From NCBI GenBank assembly GCA_020634755.1, contig JACKBC010000015.1, positions 62,001 through 126,000 on the forward strand: a DNA stretch of 64,000 nucleotides, read 5' to 3'. A model generated the notes under the pieces. That model was not told the origin of the DNA. It saw only the letters and a list, made by a program, of their open reading frames with translations, and ran no database searches. A program made the position numbers and the translations under genes. Shown here one piece after another: positions 34,014 to 46,454 of the stretch (position 1 is its first letter; each line of letters opens with the position of its first letter). The DNA comes from Caldilineaceae bacterium. GTDB taxonomy: Bacteria; Chloroflexota; Anaerolineae; Caldilineales; Caldilineaceae.

Positions 34014-34198
34014 AAGTAAACGATTTGCAGCGCCAATTTTAAGTAAAGTTTATTGTACCTTGCTTGGATAGCTTCGCAAAAAGTTGAGATGATGCGTTGT
34101 AAGGTATGCACAGCGTACGTGGCGCCGATGGAGAATGCCTGGCCGCCGCGCTTATAGGCGGTTTTGGCCCAACAAAAAAAGAGTGAATATAATGAAGA

Positions 34199-34280
34199 CA
34201 CGACTTACGCAACGCCCGCGAATCGCCAAGAGTGCCTAATTGCGCTAACCCGGCAATTTTCCTTGAGGCTTGCGTAAGTA
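34199..34280. repeat. R2 element copy
   Basis: Starts ACGACTTACGCAACGCCCGC and ends GAGGCTTGCGTAAGTA; the ends are inverted repeats of each other (TTACGCA / TGCGTAA). Confidence 0.75.
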
Positions 34281-34989
34281 TTATATAAAACCGTCAGACC
34301 AAGGAAGCATGAAACTAGTGGGCGAATTCGGTCCGGAAAAAACCTGGAGCGCGGCATTTCTGAAGGTGGATGGTTTTGTGAACCATCAGCGACCCTGTTT
34401 TGACGACCAACATGGGAAGCGCATTGCCGACGTTTGCCCAGTTGGGTGTAACCAATATTGCAAAATCGTAACTGCTGAAGTCCAGCGGCATTGCGCCAGC
34501 TCTGGCCACGAGTGGTGCTCAATGCTGTAGTCTATGCGCAAAAGCAGCCATTACCTGCAGAGCGGTGTCTATCGGGCGGGCGCCCAGCCACGCAAAACGG
34601 CACCGTGGGCTGATCATCGCAGTATCTGCATCCCACAGACGCGTTCTGCTGATCGACGACTTTGGCCAGCGGCCAGACCATTTCTGGCTCTGGTAACGTG
34701 CACAATGTGGAGTCACGCTGTCTGGCATTAGGTGCGTCATTGAAACGTCATTTTGAAGGCAGCCGCGCCTGCTTGCCGAAATAAACGATGCCGATTATTA
34801 AGCAGCCACGATTGACATGGATGGGACGCCATTGTGGTGCGAGTAGAAAGGGGATGAGATATCCGTTGTTTCTTCGGCTCTGCGGGATCTCGGGGATGCC
34901 GCTGACTTTATCTGCTCTGCCGAGTCGTGCGCTGGAAGTGCCGGGGGCATGGACTGTCGACCTGCTGGGATGCGGTTGAACCATTTATT
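34281..34989. other. No gene recognised
   Basis: Only short frames are seen, none with family motifs. It is the left edge of the block (to about 40.85 kb) in which every recognisable gene is frame-broken. Confidence 0.5.
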
Positions 34990-36455
34990 ACTGCCCGCCG
35001 GCCTCTTCATTTGCCCGCCTCTGTTTGGGGATCGCGGCCATAAATGAGCGTTGTATCGCGCGAAACGCTTCAATAAAAATCGGTGAGCTGGTCAGGGCAA
35101 AAGCGCCAGAATCCGGTGTCTTGAAGCAGCCGGGCAGAAGTTCATACTTGCTGGCTGCTCAAATTCAGCATCCTGTAGCGGGCCAAGGCCATGGTGGCCA
35201 CGCTGCGAAGGCAGCGTCGATCAAGTTCCACGCTGCATCATGGCCGTCCGCAGATATTGGCGGAAGGTGTCGCGCTTTCGGTGCTGCTGTTTTCATACCA
35301 GCCGCGGCTGGTGTCGTTGTCGCGTGGGTGCCGTGTGGGCCACAAAATTAGGCTTATAGTTGTGGGGCAAATTTGTCGCTACCGTCGCTGCCTAGGCAAA
35401 TTGCAGAATCTTCATACCGGGCAGATTGTGAACTGGTTACGCAGCGCACCATCAGGCGTGATCTCGCCCGGGTCCTCGGCGCTTAATGATCGGTAAATCG
35501 CCCAGTTCATAAGAACGGTCTGGAAAAATCAGCGGCGGGTAGCCCACTGGCCGTTGATGGCCGTTTTCTCATCAACCGGCACCAATGGCAGCGATGGAAG
35601 TGATCAATGCGCACAATGTCATACAGGCTCAGCACAGCGCCAATCGCTGTAGCCACCAGCGATAACCATTCACGCATAGCCGACCAGCAGTACAGCGGAT
35701 TGCCCCAAAGCTGGCCAGTGGCGCTAAAGTATCCGGGCACCCCAGCCGACGGTGGGTTGAAATTAGTCGTCGTAGAACTCGCTGGGATTGGTCAAGCATC
35801 GGCGCTATCCATAATACCGAAAAATACGGAATGTCGCCAATAGTTTGAATGTCTGCGTTAGCATACGCTTTCGGGCGTGACCACTGCTGGTAAGTGCCAC
35901 TGATTAAGCTTATGTGTATGGATGGCGGCGGCTTGTTTTCCCGCGGCCTGGAGCGCACGCCAGTTTATCAGCTGCGCAATGCCGTATCCCACTGGTTCCG
36001 GCACAGCCATTGTGCATCCTTCAGCGCCATAAACGTAGTCATCCAGCCAGCGCGCTTGGGTCGTGCAAAATTCGGCAAAGGCCGCTTTTGTGCAGTAATG
36101 GCTTTTGCCTGTTTGCGAACCTGCCACCCAGCCAATAATGGCGGCGGCTTCCAGTAGATGGCGCGTAGTAACCCTATCCGTTGGAAACAGGGTTTTTAAT
36201 TAATGCGTCTTGCGTTAAGAGACCATTTTCTAGCTCTTCCGGCTAATCAGATAGGGGTTGCCGCTTGGTGAGCTAAAGCTCTGGTATGAGCTGTCACCAT
36301 ATCCCGTAAATTTAATCTTAACACCACAGGCTGCCGCATGCGCATGAAAGTCGACAATAATATGCCGCCTGGTTAAAAAAGAATAATAATGCCATATATT
36401 TGTGTAATGAAGTTGGATGCGGCAGAATGCCGCGCACTTTGCGTTGTGGGTTCAT
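34990..36455 (-). pseudogene. malQ: 4-alpha-glucanotransferase, broken by many frameshifts
   Basis: Disproportionating enzyme of maltodextrin and glycogen metabolism. Reading the reverse strand from ATG 36455 and hopping frames gives successive MalQ motifs: MNPQRKVRGILPHPTSL, GYGDSSYQSFS, NPYLIS, TIGDIPYF, MDSADA, YFSATGQLWGNPLY, YDIVRIDHF and VDEKTAINGQW, ending in a PLQD...MNF segment near 35150. At least eight shifts are needed, mostly single-base gains or losses, while the residues between them stay close to family consensus. True decay or base-calling/assembly error are both possible. The exact end near 34990 is uncertain. Confidence 0.8.
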
Positions 36456-36726
36456 GGTGAGCCTAATCAATAGCGAGCTTGATGGTAGCGAGTTAATAGA
36501 CCAGTAGTCGGCCAAAGCGAAAATGTCGAACAGGAAAGTGAGGTTTTGGCCCAAAACTTCCTTTCTTATCAGCAAACGTTGGTGTCTACTCGCGAGATGA
36601 GTGGCCTTCTAATGATAGTGTGTCTAATAAGTTGCAATATCATTAGGTAAGGCCGCTTCCAGTGCGACGCACGTATGCCGCGAATACTTGGACAAATGGC
36701 GCACACCATGCGACACGCACCTTCGC

Positions 36727-37372
36727 TCACTTACTGACATTGTCTAATAAGTTTACAATGGTGTGTGCGGCATAAGGCCCAAACAAGCAGCGCCATGCAA
36801 GATGAATCCAATGATTCCCAACCGGTGCGCATGCTCTTGTTCCAGCGGCAGGCGTTGAGCTGACCAGCGTGGGGCAGCTATTGAGGCAGCCTGGGGCGAA
36901 AGATTGATGCCGATGATGATGACCATGTTTTGTAAAATGGCTGACCCCATGATAAGAGTATCGCGGTATTTTTAAAAGTAGACGGTGGTGGCGCCAAACG
37001 GTCCCAAAGACTGGCGCGCCAGGCCCACGCCGATGGATTGGGGCTAAATAGCTGGCAAGCTGCCCGCGAGCCTGCCAGCAGTAGATGGCCGTAAGCGCCA
37101 GTGACCAAAGTAACTTCGCCGCATGGGGCCCAATGCATAGAGTGCGCGCCACAGATTAAAAACAGGTGGATGGCAATCAAAAAGCTGTAGCCGTAAAACC
37201 ATTCCTGGCCGTGGCAATCAAAGCGTTGATCTTCATGCCAAAAGTTGCGCTTGCACCGGCCATCTTCCGGTCCATCCACGCCATATTGAAACCAGCCGTA
37301 TAGAATCATGGCCACGAAACAGCCAGTTGGTACCCAGCAAAGGCGTATGTCAGCGTGGGGGGCGCTAATTTA
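36727..37372 (-). pseudogene. Broken gene for an unrecognised membrane protein
   Basis: On the reverse strand two overlapping frames hold hydrophobic segments such as WFYGYSFLIAIHLFLIC and ILQNMVIIIGINLS, then LGIIGFILHGAACLG. No full frame joins them. It follows the gmk remnant in the same direction. The family was not recognised, and the limits are approximate. Confidence 0.45.
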
Positions 37373-37521
37373 AGTAAAGCGGCCCATCTGGGGCGGGCTA
37401 TATGGCGCGGTAATGGCGCATTGTCATGGGGATGCGTTTCCCTGGAGGGCGTCGTCCACAGCATCGAATCGCCCGGCAAGCGCGTTCTTACAGAGAACGG
37501 TGGGTTGAGAAATCGTTCAGT

Positions 37522-38210
37522 TCATTCATGGGGGCTGAAAATTTCCACCAGCTTGCGTCCGCGACACTTTTCGGCTTTGACAATGCTTTCAAATCCGGCC
37601 GTCTCTTCCTGCCGGTTCAAGCGATTCACCACGGCAGTCCGAACTCTTGCAGGCGCTTCGTTGCCGGCGGGCCGTGGCAATGCGGTACGAGCTGCCCTTC
37701 CGGCTCGGTTTTTTTGCGTTCGCGCAGCCGACGCACCAGCTCTTCTTCACTTTCGGCGTTGAGAAAAATGGTCACCACATTGGGGATCAGCTTTTGCGGA
37801 TGGTAGCGCGCCTGTACGTCAATGCGGTCCATCTTTGCCGCTGGCCAGCACATACGCACCTGCTGTTTGGGAATGCCTTTGTAATCACCGTAGACCGGCA
37901 TGTTCCAGCAGCTCCTCCTGCCATCATCATCTCGGCAAATTCGCCAATAGAGACAAGTGGTAATCCACGCCGTCAGTTTCTCAGGGCAGATAGATGATGG
38001 CGGTGCTCGATACAATAAATGAAACGGATGGTCCGGACCGCCAGGCCAGTTGAGCGTTTCATCTTTGCCTCCCGCTGGGACCGGGGTGATCAGCGGCGGC
38101 AGGCATTCGGTGTTCGCCTGGCGCTTCTTAATGTCCCCATCTTCGCTGCTCTTCTTTGCGTTTATCGTCACTGTTTTTTGCTCCTGCTCAACGGATTTCT
38201 GTATAATCAT
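37522..38210 (-). pseudogene. gmk: Guanylate kinase, broken by frameshifts
   Basis: GMP to GDP phosphorylation, normally essential. Reading the reverse strand in shifting frames gives a damaged P-loop (GKDET after a GPSG-like stretch), VDYH, EFAEMMM, VYGDYKGIPKQQVR, KLIPNVVTIFLN, SEEELVRRLRERK and KRLQEF. VNRLNRQEETA and CRGRKLVEIFSPHE follow, with the stop at 37522-37524. Six or more indels are needed over about 690 bp, including a lengthened A-run after RERK. Because the cell needs this enzyme, either another copy exists or this sequence is wrong. Confidence 0.85.
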
Positions 38211-38449
38211 CCGATAAGAATATACGCCTTTGCGTGCATCCGCAAAAATAACCGTGCAGTTCAGAACCTATTCGTTTAGAACACTGATAGCCGATAATCT
38301 GGTTTTAGCGATAGCGTTCTATATTTAGAATAAATATGCAATTGCCGTGTTTCTGCGCAACTGTCGAAAACAGGTGAGTGTTTTTCTTCCGCACCATGAG
38401 TGCGGCGCGATAAACGCCCTCTGCCCAGAGTGCGCATAGCGCCGACACC

Positions 38450-39191
38450 GACGGAGCCGCATTAGCGTGCTTAAATCCTGACGACGCGGCCGCATAGGAC
38501 GGCAGCCGATCCGGGCGTATTGGCCAGGCTGGGCATGGTCGTGCGCTGGCTTTTATGCGCCCGCAGGCGACAAAATGGGCGAACCATGGATGCCGAGATG
38601 GACGAAATGAATTGGGACGGTTAGAAGCGGGGCGAAATTGAAGTCTTTGCCGGATGTGGAGATGCGGCCAGTGAGGATGCCAGCGGCGGTAAGATTATGG
38701 CTTGGTTTTTATCGGGTGCGTGCGCCTTGGCGCGAGTACGCCGATGGTCATGGCTACAATATCAGCGCCCCAGAATGCCCACGGTGATGAAACCCGCGAG
38801 ACGTAGCCAGGATGGCGAGGCAAATATTTGCATAATGCCGACCATGGCCCCCAAGCCATGCGTTCGTGGTCATTGTCTATATAGTTTCATCAGGTTGCCA
38901 CTGCGGCGTTGCGTGGCGTCCAGCCGTTGATCGAAGAGCCGACTGAGCTGCTGTGGCGCTGCCAAGAGAACCAATATTTTCTGCCTGATTGCTTGGCTTT
39001 TTTTCTAAGGCGTTTAGACGCTGATAATAGTCAGCCACCAGCTGGCCGCAACTCATCTCTATGCCCCAATACTTCTTGGCGAATGGCCTCGGCTTGCGTT
39101 TGAGACAATTGCCGCGCACCCCAGTTGGCCAGCAATTCGTAAACTGTGGTCAATTTCCGGTGGCAAAGTTTCTAAAACGGTCGAGATTCAT
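38450..39191 (-). pseudogene. Broken gene downstream of the ECF sigma remnant, possibly membrane-bound
   Basis: Starts MNLDRFR at 39191 on the reverse strand. Shifted frames give VYELLANWGARQLSQTQAEA, a Lys-rich stretch, and hydrophobic segments around 38700-38860. The place directly after an ECF sigma gene suggests an anti-sigma factor, but no zinc-finger motif is visible. Limits approximate. Confidence 0.4.
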
Positions 39192-39245
39192 TGTATTTCA
39201 CCCATAGTTCTAAATTATAGTCGAACGTGCTGAAAGGCCGCAAAC

Positions 39246-39774
39246 CTATACAAACGCCATTTCTTTGGCCAGCTGTTTGCGCGCCATAATTGACGCACGG
39301 TGCCCGCTGGTCGCTGGCACCTGACCGATTTCGCTGCTGTTTCATTTCGCCCAGCACCTGCGCCCGACAGCACGGTGCGCAACTCTTCCGGCAGGCGCTG
39401 GATGGCTGATCCAGTTGCTGCATCTGTTCTTGTTGGGCCATCTCTTCATGGGGCGTGCGGGCTGCGGTTGAAACGACGTACAATTCATGCTGCAATTGCT
39501 GGTCAATGGTAGAGCCGGGTGGCCTACTTGCGATAGTAATCGGTGAGCAAGTTTTTGGCAATGGAAAGAGCCAGTAGCGATGCTGTCTCTGCCATGCTAC
39601 CAGCCGTGAACGTGCCGCTGACCGCACAGGTCTCTTACGGCAGCTCCGGGGTCAGTTCGCGATCGCCGGTGCGCCCAAAGAATGAGCATGCTGGCGATTG
39701 GCGATAGCGTCATAGACGTCATTGAAAGCGCTTCTTGGGTTCGTCATCATGCATGGTGATTCTTGGCTCGTCAT
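39246..39774 (-). pseudogene. ECF sigma factor, broken by frameshifts
   Basis: Reverse strand from MTSQES at 39774. Region 2 is readable as TGDRELTPEL, a 'W.F' block and SIAKNLLTDYYRK (the IAxNxxxDYYR hallmark). Region 4 is readable as AIQRLPEELRTVL, an 'EIGQV' helix, a GTVRQL recognition helix and KQLAKEMAFV, stopping at 39246. At least four frameshifts and a stop interrupt it. Region 2 and 4 order is normal. Confidence 0.75.
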
Positions 39775-39929
39775 GGCTTCCTCAAACCGCGTGGGGAATT
39801 TTGTGAACCTTCGCCGGTGTTTGCGGTACTTGAAGCCACAGGCTGAAGTCTGCGTCTGCTGAAACCTGCTCAAGCAAACTGTTTCTACCCGCCCTACGCT
39901 GCACCGACCCTATTCCTTGTCGTCATCCT

Positions 39930-40849
39930 CATCTGCGCCAAGCCACGTTGATCATACCATTTTTCCACCGTCAACACCTGGAGCAGGGGGCACCCCACTT
40001 CTTTGGGACCGGACAGAATGCCGTTCAGCACGATTTCCGTCACTGGCACAAGAGAGTTCGATGGTGACATCGGCTCAATATCGACAACGCCATTGATAGT
40101 GTGAAACGAATCGGGCAGATATTCAAAGAGGCGGCGCCAAAGCTATCGTACCATTACGACAAAACGAAACGCCCGTATACCAAACCGGCCCGCTACGTTG
40201 AGATAAGTTGCTCCAGCCAATCCCTGGCTCGTCCGCAGGGGCAAAAGCTGACCTGCCACCACCACCTGCCGGTAGCCTACTTTTCGCTACCTCGGTTGTA
40301 ATAAAAAGTTTGGCCAGCCACCAGCAAAATGTCCGATTCATTGCCGCCGCATTGGCCAGCATCGCCATCTAAACGTGCGCGGGTAATGCGCACCTGTTTG
40401 GCGAAATGAACCGTGGGCCATTGAGATCGCGAATGGCGGGCCAAAAGCGCTCGCTCCCTTCCAGCGCCAGAATGGGACGTGATAATGATCTGGGTGTTGT
40501 TTACTGGGGCGGGCGTTGTAAAAATCAATAGTCCATTGTTGACTACGCATATATATTAAGGACATCGCTTTCGGCAGAAGGCGTCACCACCCAGTTGCAG
40601 CGGATCGTTTATGACTTTGGCGCGCACGTTTTCGCCTCAGGGATGGGAATAATCAAACCACGTTTTGCAATGGAAGCGGTCATCAGCTTGCTGTGCAGCG
40701 ATTCGGCAATCAAAAATCGTAGCCACGTTTTGATGCTGCTGATTTAATCCAGCTCTTCAGCGCTCTTCATGGTGGACAAGTCCGAGCAGACCACATTTTT
40801 GAGTTAGCAGGCTTCATCTTCATTTAATGGTTGTTGCTTGGTCGCTCAT
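39930..40849 (-). pseudogene. Broken gene of unrecognised family
   Basis: Reverse-strand start MSDQATTIK at 40849, with GGAGAC upstream. Shifted frames give SDLSTMKSAEEL, LIAESLHSKLMTASIA, GLIIPIPE, QIIITSHSG, ESDILLVAGQTFYYN and INGVVDIEP, then VTEIVLNGILSGPKEV and PLLQVLTVEKW. Repeating short strands suggest a beta-rich protein. It was not assigned to a family. Confidence 0.4.
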
Positions 40850-41129
40850 TGGTATGTCTCCTTTTTGAAATTGAGATTAAAGATCTATTTATGATTGAAT
40901 TTACTGTTTATGCATATCTTTGTCGTGTTTCCAGCTTTGGCGCCAGTGCTTTACCAGAAGCCATTAGATGCGCCAACACACCAGGCCATGTGGAGCGAGT
41001 TTATTGCTGTTGGCACAATTACTTTCCCCTATATTGTGCAGCCGCCTGCTCAGCTTCATGCTGCTTGGCTTGGACGAAGGATATAATGTACTAAGAGGAT
41101 TGGTAAACATTGCTCCTTTCAAATCTCAG

Positions 41130-41214
41130 CGCCCCGCAACGCTGTTGGCCAGATCGGCGTCGGTCTGGTTTGTCGAATCCGATTCTATTGCCTGCGCTTG
41201 CGATCTACTGAATC
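41130..41214 (+). repeat. R1 dispersed repeat copy
   Basis: Contains CCCCGCAACGCTGTTGGCC, ATCGGCGTCGGTCTGG and GCGCTTGCGATCTACTGA. It lies in the 540-bp gap between the broken block and the Nudix gene; no gene is seen in that gap. Confidence 0.75.
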
Positions 41215-41387
41215 TACATTCTCACTTGCGTTCTCAAACTGCCTTTGCACTTAATAAAACGGATGAGTGGGCAAAGTGTTGGCGGAAAACAAAAAGCCGA
41301 CGCAAAGTCGGCCATTTTCGTTGATTTGGGGAGAATTCTTTGGGGCACATGCCCAGAGGAGGCGTGAGGGCAAGACGCGCACCATGA

Positions 41388-42032
41388 TTATGGTTCGCGG
41401 TCAAAATAGGCGGAGGTCTGTGGCTTCGCCTGCCAGGCCAGCGCAAACCGAATCCGTTTTTCATGGCCGGGCGATAGGGCATTCCATGGCATTTCTGTTG
41501 GGGCAAACCAGCGCACATCCAGCGTTTCGTGGCTGAGCGTGGGCGCGCCGCCCACTGGCTGCGCCGCAAAAAGCAAGTGATAGAGATGACGGCTGGTAAG
41601 CGTGCCGCTGAAACGGCTGTCAAAAATGCCGATCAAATCAGTCACTTCCACCGTGTATCCAGTCTCTTCCAGCACTTCACGGGCGCCGCCGGCCGCCGGC
41701 AGTTCGTTCACCTCACAGCCGCCACCGGGTATGGCCCACAGCTGGTCATCGGCGCGCTGCATGAGCAGCAGCCGGCCTTCGGCATCGAACACGGCTGTAT
41801 CCACCACGGCCAGCGGCGTCACCGTTACCAGATCGTCAAAAAAGAGGCGCTCCAACTCGGCCAGATCGCGCGTTTCCACCAAGCCAAGCAGGCGAGCGGC
41901 CAGCCGCATAACCTTTTCGTTGCGCTCCACTTGATAGGGATTTTCGGCATAGTAGCGGCCCACCGTGCCCAGCGAACGCAGTTCGTTGGCAATTTGGATA
42001 ACTTCGGCGGTGACGTCGTTGAAGGGGGACAT
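41388..42032 (-). CDS. Nudix hydrolase with an N-terminal Nudix_N (PF12535-like) domain
   Basis: 214 residues from ATG 42032 (GGAG eight bases upstream; a longer frame from 42206 adds an unrelated segment). The N-terminal helices TAEVIQIANELRSLG...YYAENPYQVERNEKVMRLAARLL (quoted in outline) match the accessory domain of ADP-ribose/nucleoside-diphosphate hydrolases. The Nudix box is GGGCEVNELPAAGGAREVLE followed by ETGYTV: the GX5EX7REXXEEXG pattern is complete. It hydrolyses a nucleoside diphosphate linked to another moiety; the exact substrate is not deducible. Read leftwards towards the broken block. Confidence 0.92.
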   Translation of the reverse strand: MSPFNDVTAEVIQIANELRSLGTVGRYYAENPYQVERNEKVMRLAARLLGLVETRDLAELERLFFDDLVTVTPLAVVDTAVFDAEGRLLLMQRADDQLWAIPGGGCEVNELPAAGGAREVLEETGYTVEVTDLIGIFDSRFSGTLTSRHLYHLLFAAQPVGGAPTLSHETLDVRWFAPTEMPWNALSPGHEKRIRFALAWQAKPQTSAYFDREP

Positions 42033-42150
42033 GGTGTGGCTCCGTTTGTGGTAAAGTTTCCGCGTGGCAACGTGGCAAGCGGCCGAGGATAAACCAACGC
42101 CGACAAGGAAGAGATACGCATAGGCGTTACGCGCTTCAGTGCTGCTCAGG

Positions 42151-42183
42151 AAAAGTTCGACTTCTGTCAGAAGTCGAACTTTT
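42151..42183. repeat. Perfect 15-bp stem, 3-base loop hairpin
   Basis: AAAAGTTCGACTTCT (42151-42165), GTC, AGAAGTCGAACTTTT (42169-42183). It is flanked by A and T runs on both sides, so it could terminate transcription in either direction. It lies upstream of the Nudix gene. Confidence 0.9.
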
Positions 42184-42286
42184 GGGTCAACTGCGTAACT
42201 TCTCACTCATATGAAATCAATCAATATCACTTCTTTGTCAGAGGATTGCTTGATGTTAAACTGGTACAAACGATATTCCCAGTTAG

Positions 42287-42320
42287 GCTAATCCAGAAAA
42301 CCTAGGTTTTCTGGATTAGC
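42287..42320. repeat. R5: 34-bp perfect palindrome
   Basis: GCTAATCCAGAAAACCT followed directly by its exact reverse complement, with no spacer. A related, less perfect copy with a loop is at 62496-62546. Confidence 0.95.
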
Positions 42321-42340
42321 TGGAAGGCTTTCTAATCTAT

Positions 42341-42426
42341 AGGACTTACGCAAGCCTAGAGTAAGAATCGCCTTATAAAAGATCGTCTCTTCTCCTGGCG
42401 ATCCACAGGCGCTGCGTAAGTCGTGA
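42341..42426. repeat. R2 element, most complete copy
   Basis: AGGACTTACGCAAGCCTAGA at one end and CAGGCGCTGCGTAAGTCGTG at the other. It lies 45 bp upstream of the marR start and so may carry or affect its promoter. Confidence 0.8.
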
Positions 42427-42470
42427 TCTATTTAAATTTTTGGAAAAGCCTTATCTCACACTAAATTACT

Positions 42471-42923
42471 ATGTCTACACATTTTGATGGGAGCGCCGAG
42501 GAGCAACGGGCGCTAGATGTTTATATTAAGTTGACGCGTTGTGCTGAATCTGTAAACGCGCGCATCAACCAGCGGCTATCCGATCTCAAGTTGACCATTA
42601 GCCAGTTTGGCGTGCTGGAGGCGCTCTATCATCTGGGGCCCATGCACCAAAATGAACTGGGGCAAAAGATTTTGCGCAGCAGCGGCAACATGACCATGGT
42701 CATCGACAACCTGTGCAAGCGTGGCCTGGTGGAGCGCTGCCGCAATGAAGAAGATCGGCGCTACGTTCGCGTTTCGCTGACGCCGGCTGGTCAGCAGCTC
42801 ATCCATGATTATTTTCCCGAACACGTTAAAATCGTCCTCGAAGAGATCGGCGTGCTGAGCCCGGCTGAACAAGAAAAATTGCAGCACCTGTGCAAGAAAT
42901 TAGGGCTAGGCAAGGTTGGTTGA
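42471..42923 (+). CDS. MarR-family transcriptional regulator
   Basis: 150 residues with the MarR winged helix: ISQFGVLEALYHLGPMHQNE, then a recognition helix SSGNMTMVIDNLCKRGLVER and the wing EEDRRYVRVSLTPAGQQL. The N- and C-terminal helices form the dimer region. The ligand is unknown. No target gene is divergent from it; leuS is convergent, and the Nudix gene lies behind R2 and palindromes. A promoter was not found with confidence; the A/T-rich 42430-42470 could hold one. Confidence 0.93.
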   Translation: MSTHFDGSAEEQRALDVYIKLTRCAESVNARINQRLSDLKLTISQFGVLEALYHLGPMHQNELGQKILRSSGNMTMVIDNLCKRGLVERCRNEEDRRYVRVSLTPAGQQLIHDYFPEHVKIVLEEIGVLSPAEQEKLQHLCKKLGLGKVG

Positions 42924-42950
42924 GCAGGTGACACGGTGACTGAGCCCGTC

Positions 42951-43000
42951 GAAGTCACCTCTTCACCTTTTCACCCGTTCACCTCTTCACCTTTTCATCT
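42951..43000 (+). repeat. Short (TTCACCNN)n tandem repeat
   Basis: Five to six units of an 8-bp TTCACCNN motif, between the convergent marR and leuS ends. Confidence 0.7.
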
Positions 43001-43004
43001 TCCC

Positions 43005-45515
<2,511 letters not shown>

Positions 45516-45569
45516 AAATGATTCCTCTATACGTAAATCCAAAGATTATGCAGACTATTCGGGGAAGAA

Positions 45570-45650
45570 ATGAATCGAGCAAAAAAGCGGACCCTGCGCT
45601 CGTCCAAGGGGAAGCGGCTCTGGCTTCGCCAAGCGCAGCCTCCAGTTACC
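45570..45650 (-). promoter_or_regulatory. Possible structured leader of leuS
   Basis: On the reverse strand CTGCGCT (45638-45632) pairs with AGCGCAG (45600-45594), enclosing GGCGAAGCC and further G/C pairs. GGTCCGC and TTTTTT (45586-45581) follow. The T-run and distance of about 65 bases to the ATG suit an attenuator. No T-box signature (AGGGTGGNACCGCG) is seen. The rest of the 940-bp gap to 46455 holds only an R2 copy and fragments of an AATCTGTGCAATCTGTGG-like repeat. Confidence 0.35.
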
Positions 45651-46106
45651 CAACATTTTGTTGATTCCACATTAATCTGCGCAATCTGTGTAATCTGTGG
45701 ACAATAAATATTCCTGAATGCAAATGAAAATGATACTGTGCAACCGATAGATTGTCAATGTTTCTGGTAAAGGGGTGCGTTTCGCTTTGGAGGCGAAAAT
45801 GGGGCAGGATAGAATCCTCGGCTACCATGCAGAAGCCGCGGCTGGGGGTAAATCGCCAAGACGATTTTGCGCTGGTACGCGCCCATTTTTCATGATTGCC
45901 CCCCATGGCGTCTTGATGTGGCAAGGCGTCTGCTTCCTAACGATTTCTTGAACTTTTCTGAGAAACTATGTACGAATTATTTGGGTCTTATACGGGTATT
46001 ATACGCTTTGCGCAAATGCGTAACTTTTTATTTGACCGCGGCGTCATTGATTGCAACTTGGTGTAACAACACCAATCAAAAATTTGGTTCTGTTTGAGTA
46101 ATAACT

Positions 46107-46187
46107 GACGTTACGCAGCGACAGCTAGTCTGCTAAAGAGAAACAGGGACGTCGGCGAGCCGACTTTTCCCCAGGCTTGCGTAACAT
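46107..46187. repeat. R2 element copy with an inner hairpin
   Basis: Ends GACGTTACGCAGCGACAG and CAGGCTTGCGTAAC. GTCGGCGAGCCGAC in the middle is itself a small hairpin. Confidence 0.65.
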
Positions 46188-46454
46188 AAGTAATAAATTG
46201 CCAAGCTCAAATGAACCACAGTTGAATAGTCTGAACGCAATATCTTCGAACCAGTAGCTCCAAGATCGCATTCACTCACTGCCACAAGCGGCGCGCCCAC
46301 CACAGGCGGCGCGCCAAGCCGCCACCGCCGGCAAGACTCCATTTGGTGCTTTGGATACCTATATTGACGATTGTGCGACTTGCAAGCAAGCCGTCTGTTT
46401 AGGCTTGCGTCCGTTTCGCTCAGTTTGAAATTTTCTATATCGGGAAGAAATTAG

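Noticed and set aside
36000..40800. tRNA or other RNA genes in the broken block
   Set aside because: No GGTTCRANTCC-type T-loop with a matching acceptor stem was found; shifted protein frames explain most of the sequence better.
45570..45650. T-box riboswitch for leuS
   Set aside because: The conserved AGGGTGGNACCGCG element is not present; only a generic hairpin and T-run are seen.
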